NCBI GenBank assembly: GCA_031401035.1
Contig: JANNRA010000131.1
Span: forward strand, 1-40,065
DNA length: 40,065 bases
Reading direction: 5' to 3'
Source: JANNRA01 sp031401035
GTDB lineage: Bacteria; Desulfobacterota; Binatia; HRBIN30; CADEER01
The translations under genes were made by a program, and so were the position numbers. Below the pieces are notes generated by a model, which was not told where the DNA came from, did no database searches, and worked only from the letters and a program-made list of their open reading frames with translations. How positions within the stretch are numbered: the stretch's first letter is position 1; the number at the start of each line of letters is the position of its first letter. Shown here piece by piece: positions 1 to 9,000 of this stretch.

Positions 1-265
1 CCGGCGGCGCCGCCGGGCTCACCGGGCCGACGCCGTCGCCGGCGCTCGGCACCAGGCGTACCGCCGCACCGAGGTCGCGCAGGGCGCCGAGCAGGCGCAG
101 CCCGGTGGCGTGCTCGAGACCGCCGCCGAGCCGCTGCGGCAGCGGCGTGTCGCGCGCCAGCGGCGCCAGAGCCGGCTGGCCGCTCAGAAAGCGCAGCACC
201 TGCTCGCGCGCCAGGTCGTTGCGGTACCCGAGCAGTTCGAGATCGAAGCGCGTCACGCCGGGCAT
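1..265 (-). CDS. Partial hypothetical protein, runs off left edge
   Basis: The first 88 codons or so of a minus-strand gene starting at ATG 265 and leaving the window at its C-terminal side. The visible part begins MPGVTRFDLELLGYRNDLA and continues through a helix-rich stretch to GALRDLGAAVRLVP, then a Gly/Pro/Ala-rich segment. The pattern of a short strand, two helices and an ending of the type 'L..LGA.V.L.P' loosely recalls the L7/L12 C-terminal-like fold found at the N-terminus of some deltaproteobacterial membrane proteins. That is a weak resemblance, not an identification. It lies 102 nt beyond the SCO gene stop on the same strand, with a 10-bp inverted repeat between them, so it is probably a separate transcription unit. 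No clear ribosome binding site is visible. Function unknown. Confidence 0.5.
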   Translation of the reverse strand, partial: MPGVTRFDLELLGYRNDLAREQVLRFLSGQPALAPLARDTPLPQRLGGGLEHATGLRLLGALRDLGAAVRLVPSAGDGVGPVSPAAPP

Positions 266-288
266 GGTGGGCCGAAGCGTAGCATGCC

Positions 289-354
289 GGTGCCGCCGAG
301 GCGCTGCTCGGCTGCATCGCCACCGGCGCGCGGCACGCATGCAACGGCGGCACC
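289..354 (-). terminator. Possible hairpin after the nirK operon
   Basis: A perfect 10-bp inverted repeat (GGTGCCGCCG at 289-298 and its complement at 345-354) lies between the SCO gene stop (368) and the next start (265). The 46-nt loop is long and there is no T-run, so this could be a weak terminator or only a chance GC-rich repeat. Confidence 0.2.
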
Positions 355-367
355 AGGGGCGCGGCGA

Positions 368-922
368 TCACCGCGATGGCGGTGGCAGCGCCGCGAGGAA
401 GGCGTCGAGCGGTTGATCGAGCGAGGACATCGACGTCCGCACGCTGCCGTCGGGCGCGATGAGGAAGACGGTGTTGTCGTGCATGATGACGCCCGACTCG
501 GGGTTGGTCGTGTACTTGAAGTCGAGCAGCATGGTCAGCGTGCGCACCTGCGCGTCCTCTCCCACCAGCAGGTGCCAGCGGTCGGCACCCTCCAGGTGGT
601 GGCGGGCGCGGTACTGCGTCAGCGCCTGGGGCGTATCGTGCGCCGGGTCGAGGCTCACCACCACCAGGTCGAGCGGGCGGCCGGCCTTGGCGAGGGCGGT
701 GTCGAGGCGCTTGAGCTTTTGCGTCGTCAGCGGGCAGGTGGCGGCGCAGGACGTGTAGAGGAAACTCAGCGCGTACCAGCGCCCCTTCCAGGCGTCGAGC
801 GAGATCGGCGCGCCGGCCTCGTCGCGCCAGGTGGTCGGCAGCGCCAGCACGTTGCGCGGCGTCTCGTCGGCGCGGGCGAGCGTGCTCAGGAGGCACAGGC
901 ATAGCGCCAGGCGGCGGATCAT
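368..922 (-). CDS. SCO1/SenC/PrrC family copper chaperone
   Basis: A 184-residue exported thioredoxin-like protein of the SCO family, which binds copper and delivers it to cuproenzymes outside the cytoplasm. It has an N-terminal signal peptide (MIRRLALCLCLLSTLARA), the copper-binding pair C59 and C63 in TSCAATCP, and the distal histidine H148 in GVIMHDNTVF. All three expected ligands are therefore present. The ATG at 922 overlaps the nirV stop in an ATGA arrangement, indicating translational coupling. A longer frame upstream is only the antisense-style extension through nirV. Because the gene is last in an operon headed by a copper nitrite reductase, the likely client is the NirK copper centre. 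That is inferred from context, since SCO proteins classically serve cytochrome c oxidase. Confidence 0.9.
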   Translation of the reverse strand: MIRRLALCLCLLSTLARADETPRNVLALPTTWRDEAGAPISLDAWKGRWYALSFLYTSCAATCPLTTQKLKRLDTALAKAGRPLDLVVVSLDPAHDTPQALTQYRARHHLEGADRWHLLVGEDAQVRTLTMLLDFKYTTNPESGVIMHDNTVFLIAPDGSVRTSMSSLDQPLDAFLAALPPPSR

Positions 923-1719
923 GGCGTCCCCGGTGCGGCGCCGGCGCAGCGGAAACCGAGGGTGGGCAGGGCGGCACGCGCGCTGAGGCACGAGCGCAGC
1001 GCGTAGCGCATGAAGGCGGCATAGTCCTCGCGGCGGGCGCTGCCGGTGGCACCCGCGCCGCACATCAGGGCGGCGTTCTTGTCGCCGTCCTGGCGGCTGT
1101 CGCCGGAGACGAAGATACCGTTGAAGTCGTCGGTCCATTCCCACACCAGCCCGTGCAGCGCCTCGACGCCATAGAAGTTGCGCGGGCTGCCCGGTTGCTC
1201 GAGGTCACCGGCGCGCGTCGGGCGCGAGTACCAGTCGAGGATGCGCTGCGCGAAGGCCGGGTCGCGCGAGGCGTCGCGGCGGGTTTCGTCGGCGGCCGCC
1301 GCGTACTCCCATTCGAGCGTCGTCGGGAGACGGCGGCCCTTCCAAGCGCAGTAGGCGCGGGCGGCGAAGTACGACACGTCGACGACTGGCGCATGCGGCG
1401 CGAGCGGCTGCTGCCACGAGGCAAGGTAGCGCTCATCGACCAGCGCCGGCGCCGGCTGACCGGGGCGCCAGGCGGGATGGGCGGCGAGGAACTGGGCCCA
1501 GTCGGCGCGGGACACCGGCGCGATGTCGAGACTGAAGGGGGCGACGGGAAAGTCGACCTGGCCGACGTCGAGGCCGAAGAGCGGCGCGAAGCGGCCGCTC
1601 GGCAGGGCGACGCTGTCGCCGGCGGCGGCAGTCGCGCCGAGCAGCAGGGTCAGCAGCAGGACGTGCAGCCGCCGCGACGCGGTGGACGGGCGGCTGGTGG
1701 GCCGCGCGGCGTGCGTCAT
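919..1719 (-). CDS. nirV: NirV-like formylglycine-generating-enzyme family protein
   Basis: A 266-residue exported protein with the FGE-sulfatase (SUMF1) fold. It has a hydrophobic leader (HVLLLTLLLGATAAAG), then the family pattern PFSLDIAPVSRADWAQFL, the signature GRRLPTTLEWEYAAAA, HGLVWEWTDDFN, and a C-terminal LGFRCA. Proteins of this family directly beside nirK are called NirV. Their role is not settled, and a helper function for nitrite reduction is assumed from linkage. The ATG at 1719 has a GGAG motif seven bases upstream and lies 12 nt after the nirK stop; an in-frame GTG sits one codon earlier. The end overlaps the SCO gene by 4 nt. There is no sulfatase in the operon, so ordinary sulfatase maturation is an unlikely role here. 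Confidence 0.85.
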   Translation of the reverse strand: MTHAARPTSRPSTASRRLHVLLLTLLLGATAAAGDSVALPSGRFAPLFGLDVGQVDFPVAPFSLDIAPVSRADWAQFLAAHPAWRPGQPAPALVDERYLASWQQPLAPHAPVVDVSYFAARAYCAWKGRRLPTTLEWEYAAAADETRRDASRDPAFAQRILDWYSRPTRAGDLEQPGSPRNFYGVEALHGLVWEWTDDFNGIFVSGDSRQDGDKNAALMCGAGATGSARREDYAAFMRYALRSCLSARAALPTLGFRCAGAAPGTP

Positions 1720-1731
1720 CACGCGTCTCCG

Positions 1732-3141
1732 CTACTGGGGTGTCGCGCCGGCCGCCGCCGGCGGCGGCGCGGCGCGCAGCGCTTTCACCTCATCGGCGGT
1801 GAAGGGCGTGGCGCTGTTGCCCCAGGTGTTGCTCACGAAGGTGAGCAGCGAGGCGAGCTGTGCGTCGTCGAGGCCGGCGACGGGCGTCATGACGCCGTTG
1901 TAGTCGACGCCGTTGACAGTGATCTTGCCGGCCTTGCCGTGCAGCACGAGATCGACCAACTCGTTGCGCTTGCTGCGAGCGAGCAGCTGCATATAGTCGC
2001 TCATCGCCAGCGGCGGGAAGGCGCCGGGTACGCCCTGGCCCTCCGCCTGGTGGCACATCGCGCAGTTGGCCAGGAAGAGGGTCTTGCCATCGACGGCAGC
2101 CGGCACGGCGGGCCCGCTGCCTCGCGTGGCCCTGATCGATGTCGCCACCGACTCGTCGCCCAGGTACACCTCATCGACTTCTTTACCCGAGTAGACGTTC
2201 TTGTTACCCGGGCCCTCGACCTTGAGCATGCCGAGCGAGCCCTTGTTGAAGGTGCGGAAAATCGAGTGGTCGACAAGGATGTAGGTTCCGTCGGTGTCGA
2301 GCGTGAACTCGACGATGGCGCTGCCGCCGGCAGGCACCAGGGTGGTCTGGACGTTCTCCTGCGCCTTCATGCCGCCCTCGGTGTAGACGCGGTCGAAGAT
2401 CTCGCCGATGACGTGAAAACTCGACACCAGATTCGGCCCGCCGTTGCCGACAAAGAGGCGCACGGTCTCGCCCACCTTGCCCTTCAGCGCGCGCTCGCCG
2501 ACCAGCGACAGCGCGCTACCGTTGAACACCACGTACGAGGGGCGTTCGTCGATCGCCCGCTTCATCGAGAAGGGCTGCAGCCCCTTCGTCCCGAAGTCGG
2601 CATCCGTATAGAAGTCGCCCTGCACCACGTAGTACTCGCGGTCGACCTTCGGCAGCGGCGTTGTCGGTTGCACGTAGATGAGTCCGTACATGCCGTTGGC
2701 GATGTGCATACCGACCGGCGCGGTGGCGCAGTGGTAGATGTAGAGTCCGGCGTTGAGCGCCTTGAACGTGAAGCGGCTCTTGTGTCCCGGCGCCGTGAAG
2801 GTGCTCGCCGCGCCGCCGCCAGGTCCGGTCACGGCATGCAGATCGATGTTGTGCGGCAGCTTGTTGTCGGGATGGTTGGCGAGCCAAAACTCAACCGTGT
2901 CGCCCTCGCGGATGCGGATGAAGCTGCCCGGCACCGTGCCGCCGAAGGTCCAGAACGTGTAGTCCACGCCGTCGGCCATCGGCATGACCTTCTCGATCAC
3001 CTCGAGCTCCACCACTACCTTTGCCGGCGCGGTGCGCGTGATGGGTGGCGGCACCAGCGGCGGCGCGGTCAGCACCGCCCGCTCTTCGGGCAGCGCCGCG
3101 CCCAGTCCCAACAGTGCGAAGGTGATCAGTGCCGACTGCAT
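1732..3141 (-). CDS. nirK: Copper-containing nitrite reductase with fused cytochrome c domain
   Basis: A 469-residue exported enzyme that reduces nitrite to nitric oxide. Two cupredoxin domains occupy about residues 40-310. All copper ligands are visible: type 1 copper H97, C138, H146 and M151 (PHN, YHC, HIANGM) and type 2 copper H102, H137 and H292 (DLH, YHC, VDHSI). The catalytic pair is D100 and H243. A C-terminal class I cytochrome c domain (about 345-445) carries CAMCH (C360, C363, H364), with M418 in GVMTP as the probable axial ligand. This makes it a three-domain NirK of the Ralstonia pickettii type, able to take electrons through its own haem. The ATG at 3141 is preceded by GAGGAG six bases upstream; a 36-codon longer frame lacks this. 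It is first in the operon nirK-nirV-SCO. Confidence 0.96.
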   Translation of the reverse strand: MQSALITFALLGLGAALPEERAVLTAPPLVPPPITRTAPAKVVVELEVIEKVMPMADGVDYTFWTFGGTVPGSFIRIREGDTVEFWLANHPDNKLPHNIDLHAVTGPGGGAASTFTAPGHKSRFTFKALNAGLYIYHCATAPVGMHIANGMYGLIYVQPTTPLPKVDREYYVVQGDFYTDADFGTKGLQPFSMKRAIDERPSYVVFNGSALSLVGERALKGKVGETVRLFVGNGGPNLVSSFHVIGEIFDRVYTEGGMKAQENVQTTLVPAGGSAIVEFTLDTDGTYILVDHSIFRTFNKGSLGMLKVEGPGNKNVYSGKEVDEVYLGDESVATSIRATRGSGPAVPAAVDGKTLFLANCAMCHQAEGQGVPGAFPPLAMSDYMQLLARSKRNELVDLVLHGKAGKITVNGVDYNGVMTPVAGLDDAQLASLLTFVSNTWGNSATPFTADEVKALRAAPPPAAAGATPQ

Positions 3142-3253
3142 ATGCGTCTCCTCAAGTGCCGTCCGACCCCACTCGGCGGGGCCGCTGCTGCAGAAAGCAA
3201 GCGAACGTCCAGATCTTCCTGCGCCATCCGGGCTTGAGGATTTCGTCAAAACG

Positions 3254-3267
3254 TCTCAAACCTGAGA
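3254..3267. promoter_or_regulatory. Small palindrome in the nirK/DUF3565-DUF1971 divergent promoter
   Basis: TCTCA-N4-TGAGA (arms 3254-3258 and 3263-3267) sits in the 148-nt space between nirK and the divergent gene at 3290. The 5-4-5 geometry resembles CRP/FNR-family sites, but the half-sites are not the TTGAT of FNR/DNR. Treat it as a candidate operator only. Confidence 0.25.
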
Positions 3268-3289
3268 ATCTGCCTCGACTCCGGTACTG

Positions 3290-3769
3290 GTGAATCACAT
3301 GGAACGTCCGATCATCGGCTTTCGCACCGACGACGAGGGGCACTGGGTGGCGCTGCTCGCCTGCGGCCACGCGCAGCACGTGCGCCACACGCCGCCGTTC
3401 ATGAACCGGCCCTGGGTGATGAGCGAGGCGGGGCGCACCAGCCGGCTCGGCCAGCGGCTCGACTGCGTGCGCTGCGACGCCGCCGAGCTGCCGGCCGCCT
3501 TCGTCGCCTTCAAGCGCACAGCGATCTTCGACGCCGCGACGGTGCCGGCGGGACTGCGCCGCAACCACTCGACCCGCGCCGGGGTCTGGGCGCGCATCGT
3601 CGTCCTCGAGGGAGCCCTGCGCTACCACGTCGCAGGCGCCGCCACGGCGCAGGACCTGACCCCCGTTCGCGGCGGCGTCGTGGTGCCCGAGGTCGTCCAC
3701 CACGTCGAGCCGGTCGGCGCGGTGCGCTTCTACGTCGAGTTCTACCGCGCCGCGGACCCATCGGGCTGA
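3290..3769 (+). CDS. DUF3565-DUF1971 fusion (TehB/YeaR-like) protein
   Basis: A 159-residue cytoplasmic protein with two recognisable modules. Residues 4-68 match DUF3565: ERPIIGFRTDDEGHWVA, then C25/H27/H30 in ACGHAQH, and C59-x2-C62 in DCVRC, suggesting a metal site. Residues 85-153 match DUF1971, the small cupin-like domain found at the N-terminus of TehB and in YeaR: PAGLRRNHSTRAGVWARI, then VPEVVHHVEPVG with H137/H138, then RFYVEFYR. E. coli yeaR is known to be induced by nitrate and nitric oxide, so divergent placement beside nirK supports a nitrosative-stress role. That is inference. The frame opens at GTG 3290; ATG 3299 (MERPIIGF) is equally possible and is the more usual start of DUF3565 proteins. 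No reaction is known. Confidence 0.85.
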   Translation: MNHMERPIIGFRTDDEGHWVALLACGHAQHVRHTPPFMNRPWVMSEAGRTSRLGQRLDCVRCDAAELPAAFVAFKRTAIFDAATVPAGLRRNHSTRAGVWARIVVLEGALRYHVAGAATAQDLTPVRGGVVVPEVVHHVEPVGAVRFYVEFYRAADPSG

Positions 3770-3968
3770 GCGTAGCCGGCGATCCGCAACGGCGGCGCGT
3801 GGCGGCGCACTTCGCCGGCAGACGCACGACGCGGGTCCGAACCGGTCAGCACGGCGCACGAGATCCTGGCCGCGAGCGGCGCTGGTTGACTGAGCCCGGC
3901 GCGTGGTCGCCGCGCAAGGAACAGCACGATCGCCTTCCCGATCTCGACTCGCCGCGCTTGCCTCGCCC

Positions 3969-4703
3969 TCAGCGCTCGCACTGCGCAAGAATGCTCGGCA
4001 GCGGATCCTCGGAGCACATGATTCCGCCCCACTGGTACCCGCGGCGTCCATCGAACTCGATCGCGAACCAGTCGTAGCCGTCGCTGATCGCGTCCATGCC
4101 CTTCAGGATCTGGATGCGGTCGCCTGCGGCGACGCTTGCCAATCTGGGCGCCGTCATCGACGGCCCCTCGCGCACGATGCCGCCGAACGAGCGTCCCCAC
4201 ATCGGCAGCAGCTCGTTGGTCGCGCTCGTTCCCAGCGGCACGCAGCGGTCGGTTTCCGGAACCGGCCGCATGCCCGGCCCGCAGGGATTCTCGCCCTCGC
4301 CCTCGGCGAGCCGCTCGCACCGACCGTTGACGAGCTTGAACCCCTCCTCGCAGCCGCGCGGCTCGGCCACCGCCCGCGGCGTCGCGCCGGCGCGCGGTAC
4401 GCGGCACTTCAGGGTTCCAAAGTCCGCGATGTGGAGGTCGATCTCCGCCTGGTTCGGCGCGATCTTCACACTGTAGTCGCCGAAGGTGTAGAACAGCGGG
4501 TCGCTCGGACTCTTCTCCAACTGGAGCGTGGCGCCTTCCACCGGTGCGGCCGACAGCGAATTCGGCCCGGTGACGGTCAAGGTGATGGTCTGTCCGTCGC
4601 CACAGACGAAGCGTCTCGTCTGCGCGTCCACATCTGAGCTCGACGCGATCAGGGTCAGGATCGCCGCGGCGGTGCATACGCTGCGGCGACATTTGGCCGA
4701 CAC
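3969..4703 (-). CDS. Exported MliC-like / SH3-domain protein
   Basis: About 244 residues from a GTG at 4703. A leader peptide (TAAAILTLIASSSDVDAQ) suggests export. Residues 32-101 (RFVCGDGQTITLTV ... DFGTLKCR, with C34 and C100) resemble the C-type lysozyme inhibitor fold (MliC). A Cys-rich middle (C118, C129, C141, C154) contains EGF-like spacing such as GFKLVNGRCERL. Residues 172-230 (GGIVREGPSMTAPRLASVAA ... GYDWFAIEFDGRRGYQWGG) look like a bacterial SH3 domain. This combination would suit an envelope protein acting near peptidoglycan, but no function is demonstrated. Starting at 4796 would add 31 residues and overlap the DUF3597 gene by 73 nt, so the shorter form is preferred because its signal peptide is then N-terminal. 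Confidence 0.7.
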   Translation of the reverse strand: MSAKCRRSVCTAAAILTLIASSSDVDAQTRRFVCGDGQTITLTVTGPNSLSAAPVEGATLQLEKSPSDPLFYTFGDYSVKIAPNQAEIDLHIADFGTLKCRVPRAGATPRAVAEPRGCEEGFKLVNGRCERLAEGEGENPCGPGMRPVPETDRCVPLGTSATNELLPMWGRSFGGIVREGPSMTAPRLASVAAGDRIQILKGMDAISDGYDWFAIEFDGRRGYQWGGIMCSEDPLPSILAQCER

Positions 4704-4723
4704 GAGAGCGGCGACCCGCGTCG

Positions 4724-5137
4724 TCAGCTCCAGAGTTCCTCGGGCACGTTGCCGCCGTTGTCGGCGATCTTCTTGAGAACGGTCTTGTGCAGCCACATGT
4801 TCATCGTCGCCGAATCGCCCATGAGTTCGGCCGGGCAGTGCAGTTCGGTGGCGAGTTCCTTGCGGGCTGCGAGGCTGCTGTCGATGTCGAGAAGCTTGAG
4901 CAGGTCGACGATCGAAGCCTTCCAGTTCAGCTTCTGTGGGTTGGCGGCGGCGAGGGTGCCCAACTGTGCGAGCACATCGACCACCGCAATCGGCTGCGGC
5001 GGCGGCGGCGCGGCGGCCATCGGGGCAGCGTCAGGCGTGGGCGCAGGCGGCGCCGTCATCGGATCGGCTGCGGGAGGTGGAGCTGCCTGCGCCGAGCTGA
5101 GGCCCAGTTTCTCGAGAATCTTGCCGAAAAAGCTCAT
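4724..5137 (-). CDS. DUF3597 domain-containing protein
   Basis: A 137-residue protein. It opens with MSFFGKILEKLGL, followed by a Pro/Ala-rich low-complexity linker (about 19-50), then a compact helical domain (52-137) with the DUF3597 hallmarks LNWKASIVDLLKLLDID, SLAARKELATEL and MNMWLHKTVLKKIADNGG. The family is LysM-associated or stand-alone in proteobacteria and has no assigned activity. The start is supported by AAGGA eight bases before the ATG. It lies 20 nt upstream of the exported SH3 protein and may be co-transcribed with it. Confidence 0.9.
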   Translation of the reverse strand: MSFFGKILEKLGLSSAQAAPPPAADPMTAPPAPTPDAAPMAAAPPPPQPIAVVDVLAQLGTLAAANPQKLNWKASIVDLLKLLDIDSSLAARKELATELHCPAELMGDSATMNMWLHKTVLKKIADNGGNVPEELWS

Positions 5138-5553
5138 GCTGAAGTCCTTTCTGTTCGTTCAACGGCGGAACGTTCGGCTAGCACGTCCGGCGGCGCCGCA
5201 CCATGCGCACTGCCGCGCGTGCGTCACATCGCCGCCGACGTTGATACCGGGCGCGGCGTCGTGCGGGAGTTATACCTCGCGCGCCCCGCGGGTGATGGCA
5301 GTGAGCGTCGCGCGACGGCGCTGCAGGCGCGCCCGACTACCATTGGCTGCGGCACCGTGGAGATGGCCGGCCCCTGGAGGGCACCACCCCGTCCGCGCCG
5401 GTTGCACCGGGGCGCGGTCGCTCTATCCAACAGGCGTCGACGGGGCGGCGCCCTCCAGGGGCCCCTCGCGAAGCACTCTGCCCCCGCCAGCGCGTCGCCC
5501 GGTCGGTGGGCATGATTCCGACATACGCGCGCGTTGCGGGGCGTCGAGCGTGG
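5138..5553. other. 416-nt intergenic region with a long imperfect inverted repeat
   Basis: No plausible gene on either strand. It must hold the promoter of the DUF3597 gene near 5140-5250 and the 3' end of the rhlE transcript. The main content is the inverted repeat at 5369-5463, listed separately. Confidence 0.6.
5369..5463. repeat. 25-nt imperfect inverted repeat, REP/MITE-like
   Basis: Arms 5369-5393 and 5439-5463 are reverse complements at 23 of 25 positions, starting GGCCCCTGGAGGGC and ending CCCCGTC, with a 45-nt spacer. The long, nearly exact arms exceed a normal terminator and suggest a REP-type palindromic unit or the two ends of a very small non-coding element. It sits 90 nt beyond the rhlE stop, so it may also end that transcript. 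Confidence 0.6.
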
Positions 5554-6945
<1,392 letters not shown>

Positions 6946-7063
6946 CGGGGATCCTCAAGCGCGCGGCCGCGCCAGGTGCATGGCCGCGTCGATCATGCTG
7001 CGCGCCGCGCCGGCGGCGCTTTCTCCGGCTCCGCCGGGATGACGGACCGGCTGCTGATGTAGT

Positions 7064-7081
7064 CGTCCGGCGCGCCGGACG
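7064..7081. terminator. 18-bp perfect palindrome, possible terminator
   Basis: CGTCCGGCGCGCCGGACG is fully self-complementary and can fold as a 7-bp stem with a CGCG loop. It lies 76 nt past the stop of the RsbW-like gene and before rhlE, so it could end the minus-strand signalling transcript. There is no T-run. An operator role is also possible. Confidence 0.35.
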
Positions 7082-7156
7082 CCAGCGCCGTGGCGAGGCG
7101 CGACAGCCTCGTCGACGCGCGGGCGCCGCCGACGCAGCGGTCGCCGGCGGCATGCC

Positions 7157-7606
7157 TCATTCCTGCTGCGCACGGCCGGGGTCGATCCGCTTCGTCATGC
7201 GCAGGTAATTGTGCCGGTCGGTGCGCCGATAGGTCATCTCGTCCATCGCCTGCCGGACGAAGTGCAGGCCGAGTCCGCCGATCCGACGATGCTGCAGCGC
7301 GGCGGCGAGATCGACGGCGGGAGTCTGGGTCGGATCGAACGGGCGAGCGTCGTCTTCCATCTCGACGACGACGTCCTCGCCGGCCATCGACAGGGTGACC
7401 TGGATCTCGTGCTCGGCGCCGTCCGCATAGCCGTGCACGATGACGTTGGTGACGAGCTCGTCGAGCGCCAGGGACAGCGCGAAGGCGTCGTCGGCCGGCA
7501 GACCGCCGGCGTCGCAGAACTGCTCGACGAAGGGGTGCAGGCGGTTGAGCTCCTCGAGCCGGTTGTGCAAGCGGATGACGCACGCAGGCGCAGCGCCCTC
7601 AGGCAT
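7157..7606 (-). CDS. RsbW-like anti-sigma-factor kinase (HATPase_c)
   Basis: A 149-residue serine kinase of the GHKL ATPase fold, the kind that phosphorylates STAS-domain antagonists and binds an output partner such as a sigma factor. The N-box is visible as LDELVTNVIVHGY (48-60, with E50 and N54), followed by EDDARPFDP (84-92) and the glycine-rich lid GGLGLHFVR (110-118). The ATG at 7606 overlaps the 3' end of the phosphatase gene by 8 nt, so the two are translationally coupled. Together with the phosphatase and the two STAS proteins across the divergent promoter, it forms a complete partner-switching set. No sigma-factor gene is in the window, so its final target is unknown. Confidence 0.88.
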   Translation of the reverse strand: MPEGAAPACVIRLHNRLEELNRLHPFVEQFCDAGGLPADDAFALSLALDELVTNVIVHGYADGAEHEIQVTLSMAGEDVVVEMEDDARPFDPTQTPAVDLAAALQHRRIGGLGLHFVRQAMDEMTYRRTDRHNYLRMTKRIDPGRAQQE

Positions 7607-8891
7607 CGCCACCGCCCCGGTAGGTGACCGCCAAGAGCGTGATGTCATCGCTCTGGATCGCCTCACCGCTGTGCTGCCTGACGTCGGCGATGATCCCATC
7701 GACCAGGGTGCGCGCCGAGTCGGCCGGCGGGCCCAACAGCTGCTGCAAGCGCGCCTCGCCGTACAGGGCGTCGGCGCTGTTCATCGCCTCGGTGACGCCG
7801 TCGGTGTAGAGCACCAAGGTGTCGCCCGGCATGAGGGCGCTGGTGGCGTCCTCGTAGACGGCGGCGTCGAGAACACCGAGCACGCAGCCTGGCTTTGCCG
7901 CCAGGAACTGCGCACCGCCGCCGGCGCGGACGAGCAGCGGCGGGTTGTGGCCGCCGTTGCTGAAGACCAGGCGACCGCTGCGCGTATCGAGGATGGCGTA
8001 GAAGAGGCTGACGAACATCTCGGCGCTGTTCTCCGCCTGCAACAGCCGGTTGACCTGCCGCAGACACGCGGCCGGCGAGGGTGCGGTGAGGGCGGTCGCC
8101 TTCATCAACGTGCGGCTGACGGCCATGAAGATGGCAGCCGGAATGCCCTTGCCGGACACGTCGGCGATGACCACGGCGAGCTGCGAGGGGCTGAGCAGGA
8201 AGAAGTCGTAGAAGTCACCGCCGACGTCGCGGGCCGGGATCATCGCGGCATGGAGATCGAAGTCGTCGCGATCGGGAAACGCCGGGAAGGTGCGCGGCAG
8301 AATCGACTGAATCTCGCTGGCAATCTCGACCTCGCGTCGCAGCGCTCGCAGCGCGGCGCGCGCTTCGCTGGCGCGCGCGTTGTCGATCGCCACGGCGACG
8401 CTGCCGGACAGGGCCTCGAGAAACGCCAGATCGTCGTCGCAGAAGCCGGCGCCGCCGGCGGCGGAGCCGTGCCGGTTCACCGCCTGGATGACACCGATGG
8501 TCCCGTGCTCCGCACGCAGCGGCGCGGCGATGAGATTGCGCGTCGTGTTGCCGGATTTCTGATCGGCTCCCGAGTAGAAGCGGCTGTCGCCGCGGACGTC
8601 GTCGACGCGCAGCGGTCGGCCGCTGCGCAGCACCTCGCCGGCGAATCCGCGGTCGGCCGCGAAACGCATCTGCCGCAAGTGGTCGGCCACCTCCGGGTCT
8701 TCATTGGCGACGTAGGGGAAGAACAGTTCCTGGGTCTTCGCGTCGAGCAGCAGGATGCCGACCCCTTCGGCCTGCAGCGCCTCGCCGCACTTCGAAATCA
8801 CCAGGCGGCAGAGATCTTCGAGCTCCGTGCGCGCCGCGAACGCGCAGCCGAGTTCATGCAACAGACGGAGGCGAGTGCTGTCGTCGAACAT
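7599..8891 (-). CDS. GAF-SpoIIE (RsbU-like) PP2C serine phosphatase
   Basis: A 430-residue cytoplasmic phosphatase expected to dephosphorylate STAS proteins. A GAF sensor domain spans about residues 8-170 (ISKCGEALQAEGVGILLLD, FAADRGFAGEVLRSGRPL, LIAAPLRAEHGTIGVIQAVN). A helical linker (172-200) follows, with the SpoIIE-type lead-in EIASEIQSILP. The PP2C domain (205-425) has metal-binding motifs DVGGDFYDFF (222-231), ADVSGKGIPAA (243-253), YTDGVTEAMN (362-371) and DDITLLAV (415-422). The GAF domain indicates that a small ligand or redox cue controls it. The ATG at 8891 is chosen; GTG 8921 would add ten residues of low plausibility. It diverges from the ABC binding-protein gene across about 110 nt. 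Confidence 0.9.
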   Translation of the reverse strand: MFDDSTRLRLLHELGCAFAARTELEDLCRLVISKCGEALQAEGVGILLLDAKTQELFFPYVANEDPEVADHLRQMRFAADRGFAGEVLRSGRPLRVDDVRGDSRFYSGADQKSGNTTRNLIAAPLRAEHGTIGVIQAVNRHGSAAGGAGFCDDDLAFLEALSGSVAVAIDNARASEARAALRALRREVEIASEIQSILPRTFPAFPDRDDFDLHAAMIPARDVGGDFYDFFLLSPSQLAVVIADVSGKGIPAAIFMAVSRTLMKATALTAPSPAACLRQVNRLLQAENSAEMFVSLFYAILDTRSGRLVFSNGGHNPPLLVRAGGGAQFLAAKPGCVLGVLDAAVYEDATSALMPGDTLVLYTDGVTEAMNSADALYGEARLQQLLGPPADSARTLVDGIIADVRQHSGEAIQSDDITLLAVTYRGGGDA

Positions 8892-9000
8892 GGCGCGGCG
8901 GCGGCAGCCTGCCACAGTCACGGGCTGAATGCTCGGGCGGCGGGCACATCGGAGCGCCCGGCTGGACGCCCAGAAGCGCCTGGGCTATGCGGCGGCGGTG

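Noticed and set aside
1153..3237. Long plus-strand open frame opposite nirK and nirV
   Set aside because: It is antisense to genes with clear motifs and has the Arg/His/Gly-rich composition typical of frames opposite GC-rich genes.
3234..3249. FNR/DNR box upstream of nirK (TTGA...TCAA)
   Set aside because: The half-sites are separated by 8 nt instead of the 6 nt between TTGA and TCAA in a true box.
6955..7173. Small minus-strand open frame between rhlE and the RsbW-like gene
   Set aside because: Arg-rich composition, no start signal, and it covers the palindrome at 7064-7081.
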